Program-made: the position numbers and the translations under genes
The notes under the pieces: generated by a model
The model's database searches: none
What the model saw: the letters and a program-made list of their open reading frames with translations, nothing else
Told to the model about the DNA's origin: nothing
Assembly (NCBI RefSeq): GCF_016745235.1
Contig: NZ_JAELVM010000001.1
Coordinates: forward strand, 943,856 to 1,007,855
Direction of reading: 5' to 3'
DNA from: Chryseobacterium endalhagicum
GTDB taxonomy: Bacteria > Bacteroidota > Bacteroidia > Flavobacteriales > Weeksellaceae
DNA length: 64,000 bases
Part shown: positions 61,790-64,000 of the stretch, piece after piece
How the letters are laid out: each line of letters begins with the position of its first letter
How positions within the stretch are numbered: position 1 is the stretch's first letter

Positions 61790-62392
61790 ATGGAAATATT
61801 CAATGATTTCTCTATTAAAGAGATCTTTACATGCTTTATGGTTCTGTTTGCCGTAATCGATATTATCGGCTCCGTTCCTATTGTGGTAAGTCTTCAGCAG
61901 AAATTCGGACAGATTGAAGCGGGAAAGGCCTCCCTTACTGCAGGAGCCATTATGATTGTTTTTCTTTTTGTAGGAAATAAAATCCTTAAACTTATCGGGG
62001 TAGATGTGAACTCGTTTGCGATTGCCGGAGCTTTTGTGATTTTTATCATAGCCCTTGAGATGATTCTCGGAATTGAGATCAATAAAACTACTGAAGCAAA
62101 GGCTGCATCCATTGTCCCTATTGCATTTCCTCTGGTAGCAGGAGCAGGAACTCTTACAACGACCTTATCCCTGAGAGCTGAATTTCATGATATTAATATT
62201 ATTTTAGGAATTGTTCTCAATACAATTTTCGTATATTTGGTGCTGAAATCAGCGAAGTGGCTGGAAAACAAAATGGGGGAGGCTACCTTGTCTATTCTTC
62301 AGAAGGTTTTCGGGATTATCCTTTTAGCGATTTCAATAAAATTATTCACCGCTAACTTTGCCCAATTGGTGCAGAACTATATTAATTTTTAA
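61790..62392 (+). CDS. MarC-family membrane protein
   Basis: A 200-residue protein with six hydrophobic spans and the UPF0056/MarC signatures FAVIDIIGSVPIVVSL, IAGAFVIFIIALEMILGI and FPLVAGAGTLTTTL. Once called multidrug-resistance related, the family's function is unknown. A TATTTTTG box at 61760-61767 may be its own promoter. The next gene starts 5 bases after its stop. Confidence 0.9.
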   Translation: MEIFNDFSIKEIFTCFMVLFAVIDIIGSVPIVVSLQQKFGQIEAGKASLTAGAIMIVFLFVGNKILKLIGVDVNSFAIAGAFVIFIIALEMILGIEINKTTEAKAASIVPIAFPLVAGAGTLTTTLSLRAEFHDINIILGIVLNTIFVYLVLKSAKWLENKMGEATLSILQKVFGIILLAISIKLFTANFAQLVQNYINF

Positions 62393-62397
62393 GAATC

Positions 62398-62592
62398 ATG
62401 CAGAAGTTTTATAAAGTATTTCTAGTTGTGTTTATCGTCTTTATCGCCATCAATCTTTATGCATTGGACTGGCAGACGGATCTTTTATCAGAAGATAACC
62501 TGAAGTTTGTATTTTCAATCGCTTCAGCAGTTCTTGGTCTTATTTTGCTGTTTGTACTGGATACATGGAGCAGAATCGGAGTGAAGAAATAA
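62398..62592 (+). CDS. Small two-span membrane protein
   Basis: 64 residues: span KVFLVVFIVFIAINLYAL, polar loop WQTDLLSEDNLKF, span IASAVLGLILLFVLDTW, basic tail. It begins 5 bases after the marC stop and ends before a terminator, so the two are co-transcribed. Unknown function. Confidence 0.75.
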   Translation: MQKFYKVFLVVFIVFIAINLYALDWQTDLLSEDNLKFVFSIASAVLGLILLFVLDTWSRIGVKK

Positions 62593-62618
62593 TTTAAGAA
62601 TCACATTATTCTATATAT

Positions 62619-62647
62619 AACCTCTTTCAAGTGAAGGAGGTTTTTTT
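62619..62647 (+). terminator. Intrinsic terminator of the marC operon
   Basis: Stem AACCTCTTT / AAGGAGGTT (one T-G pair) with loop CAAGTG and seven T, 26 bases after the last stop. Confidence 0.8.
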
Positions 62648-62657
62648 GTTGGTGAAT

Positions 62658-62842
62658 GGTGGCTTCGGTTGCCTCAGCCACCAACCATTTTCCCTGCATT
62701 ATTTACAACTGACTAAAGCAGATAATGCGCGAATATTACTGGGTGGCTGAGGCTCCCGAAGCCACCAGTGCAGCGTATAAAATCTTAGTATCAATTTAAA
62801 AATAAAACGAAGAATAGTCTTGGGGAGGCTCCCGAAGCCACC
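62658..62842. repeat. Inverted repeat GGTGGCTTCGG...CCTCAGCCACC
   Basis: A 25-base arm at 62658-62682 faces its complement at 62742-62766 with two mismatches; a third partial copy (GAGGCTCCCGAAGCCACC) ends at 62842, just beyond the isochorismate synthase stop. No gene. Confidence 0.75.
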
Positions 62843-62848
62843 GCCGCC

Positions 62849-63811
62849 CTAAAAAACCAGATTTTTTAAAATCGCTTCAGATTTCAGTTCCGTCTCCGTC
62901 CATTCTTTTTCCGGATTGCTTTGTGCTGTGATTCCGCCACCTGCAAACACGTGTACAGAATCCCGGTATAATCTTGCGCATCTGAGGTTCACAAAATACA
63001 TAACGCTTTCCTCTGTTTCCACTTTACTATAACCCGCATAGAACTCTCGCGGGAATTTTTCAAGTTCTTGGATGTTCTTTTTGCAGAAGTCTTTTGGAAT
63101 ACCACATACCGCCGGAGTAGGGTGAAGGTCATTGATCAGGCTGTCGAGGTCTTCAGGCTGTATTTTAGCTTTAAAATCTGTGCGGAGATGCTTGATGTTG
63201 CCTGAAATATGATCATATGTTTCCGACTGCTCTATATTTTCTGAATAATTCCCGAGAATGTCTTTGATGTATGAGGTTACAGGTTTCTGTTCCTCAATTT
63301 CTTTTTCAGTCCATTCCTCAGGAACCGGAAGTGTACCTGCAAGGCTCATGGTTTCAAACTGATGGGTCGTTTTATTGAATTTTCCCAAAGTCTCTGAAAA
63401 AGCACCCATCCAGGCGTTCTGCCCATCATTGAAAATGTATCTGAATGCATTGGGATACGAAGCACACAGCTTTTTAAAACTTTCCTTACAATCGATTCCG
63501 TTAAAGCCGGTGAATATTTTCCTTCTTGAGTAGACGAGTTTAGGAAGGTCATGATCTTTAATGACATCAATGACCTGATGAAGCGTCTCTATATATTCGT
63601 CTTTGGTTTCTTCTTTGAAATGACTTTCATCTTTCAGCAGATTTTCATTCGTAATGGTATCGTGCTCAAACTGCGCGGAAGCATTGATGATATTACCTTC
63701 AAAAATAATCTGCCTCAAGAGATCAAAAGACTGAAAACTCACGGATTCTTTGTCTTGTTGCAGATCAGTTGAATATACTATTTCGTCGAAAGGAAGTTTG
63801 AAATAAATCAT
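62849..63811 (-). CDS. menF: Isochorismate synthase (chorismate-binding enzyme)
   Basis: A 320-residue protein, shorter than most MenF, with the chorismate-binding core: DLPKLVYSRR, MGAFSETLGKF, TMSLAGTLPV (the SALAGT-like motif), LHPTPAVCGIPK, REFYAGYSK and VFAGGGITAQSNPEKEW. It isomerises chorismate to isochorismate, first committed step of menaquinone synthesis (with menC at 34417). Salicylate or anthranilate-type paralogs are possible, but HPTPAVCG is typical of isochorismate synthases. Confidence 0.88.
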   Translation of the reverse strand: MIYFKLPFDEIVYSTDLQQDKESVSFQSFDLLRQIIFEGNIINASAQFEHDTITNENLLKDESHFKEETKDEYIETLHQVIDVIKDHDLPKLVYSRRKIFTGFNGIDCKESFKKLCASYPNAFRYIFNDGQNAWMGAFSETLGKFNKTTHQFETMSLAGTLPVPEEWTEKEIEEQKPVTSYIKDILGNYSENIEQSETYDHISGNIKHLRTDFKAKIQPEDLDSLINDLHPTPAVCGIPKDFCKKNIQELEKFPREFYAGYSKVETEESVMYFVNLRCARLYRDSVHVFAGGGITAQSNPEKEWTETELKSEAILKNLVF

Positions 63812-63834
63812 TAATTATAGATAGGTTTTGAAAA

Positions 63835-64000
63835 TCACCAGCTGGAAATGGTATAGGAAATTCCCAGGTTGATTTTCCTTTCAGCAAAGGTATTATTAGT
63901 CTTAAAAATGTCAAAATTAAAAGCAGAGTTTTTTAACGAAATATTCCTCATTTTGTATTCCTGATACTCTAAAGACAGAAGAAATTTGCGCATGATCCGG
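63835..64000 (-). CDS. C-terminus of a probable outer-membrane protein (continues beyond window)
   Basis: A minus-strand frame open to the window edge ends ...FNFDIFKTNNTFAERKINLG then ISYTISSW and TGA at 63835-63837. About 54 codons are visible. Alternating hydrophobic residues and a terminal aromatic (W) fit the last strands of an outer-membrane barrel. Family cannot be named. It lies 23 bases upstream of the isochorismate synthase gene on the same strand. Confidence 0.55.
   Translation of the reverse strand, partial: RIMRKFLLSLEYQEYKMRNISLKNSAFNFDIFKTNNTFAERKINLGISYTISSW

Overview
The window looks like a chromosomal segment of a Chryseobacterium-like member of the Flavobacteriia (Bacteroidota). 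This is an inference from several signs. The base composition is AT-rich. Promoters show the Bacteroidota TAnnTTTG -7 box, clearest at two tRNA-Phe genes with TTG-N20-TAnnTTTG. There is a type IX secretion C-terminal sorting domain and a Bat operon of flavobacterial layout. Intergenic spaces carry repeats of the sort common in this group (for example GTCATGCTGAGCGGAGCCG).

Layout. 1-2.5 kb: 3' end of a CbpA-type DnaJ with its CbpM modulator, a YcxB-like membrane protein and a PLP cysteine synthase. 2.7-8.8 kb: a LolC/E-like permease divergent from a NamZ-type secreted muramidase, then a small membrane protein, a DUF3575 barrel, a thioredoxin-like protein, an alpha/beta hydrolase and a Crp/Fnr regulator. 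9-12 kb: a membrane AraC regulator, a lipoprotein hydrolase whose signal peptide is put out of frame by a poly(A) run, and an outer-membrane protein.

12.2-22.8 kb is the main accessory region. It holds a VgrG and a PAAR-like DUF4280 protein followed by three putative type VI effectors. Each effector gene overlaps the start of a membrane or lipoprotein gene that may encode immunity. One effector ends in a LAS-type zinc peptidase signature and one looks muramidase-like; these two share an N-terminal YFAK-type segment. No T6SS structural genes are present here.

23-30 kb: a GT14 glycosyltransferase, then two identical tRNA-Phe genes bounding a segment with an S41-like protease, an HxlR regulator divergent from an HSL-type esterase, an isochorismatase-like hydrolase, and about 2.6 tandem copies of a 532-bp repeat that includes the 3' end of the isochorismatase gene.

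30-49.6 kb is mostly housekeeping: an OlsF-like bifunctional acyltransferase, lysC, fbp, menC, a stand-alone double-glycine leader peptide, a DUF900 hydrolase, glnS, an MFS transporter, ypdA, a lipoprotein, a glycosyltransferase containing in-frame repeat sequence, a YfhO protein, a DUF4834 protein, a lipoprotein, rlmB and a DinB protein. 49.6-50.5 kb is a second repeat array related to the first. 50.5-53.4 kb holds a PNGase F-like T9SS cargo protein and a secreted FN3-like protein. 53.8-62.6 kb is the moxR/DUF58/batA-D operon with a GNAT gene inside it, then marC and a small membrane protein. The window ends with isochorismate synthase (menaquinone pathway, like menC) and the C-terminus of a probable outer-membrane protein.

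All function calls come from reading motifs and family resemblance by eye; no database search was possible.
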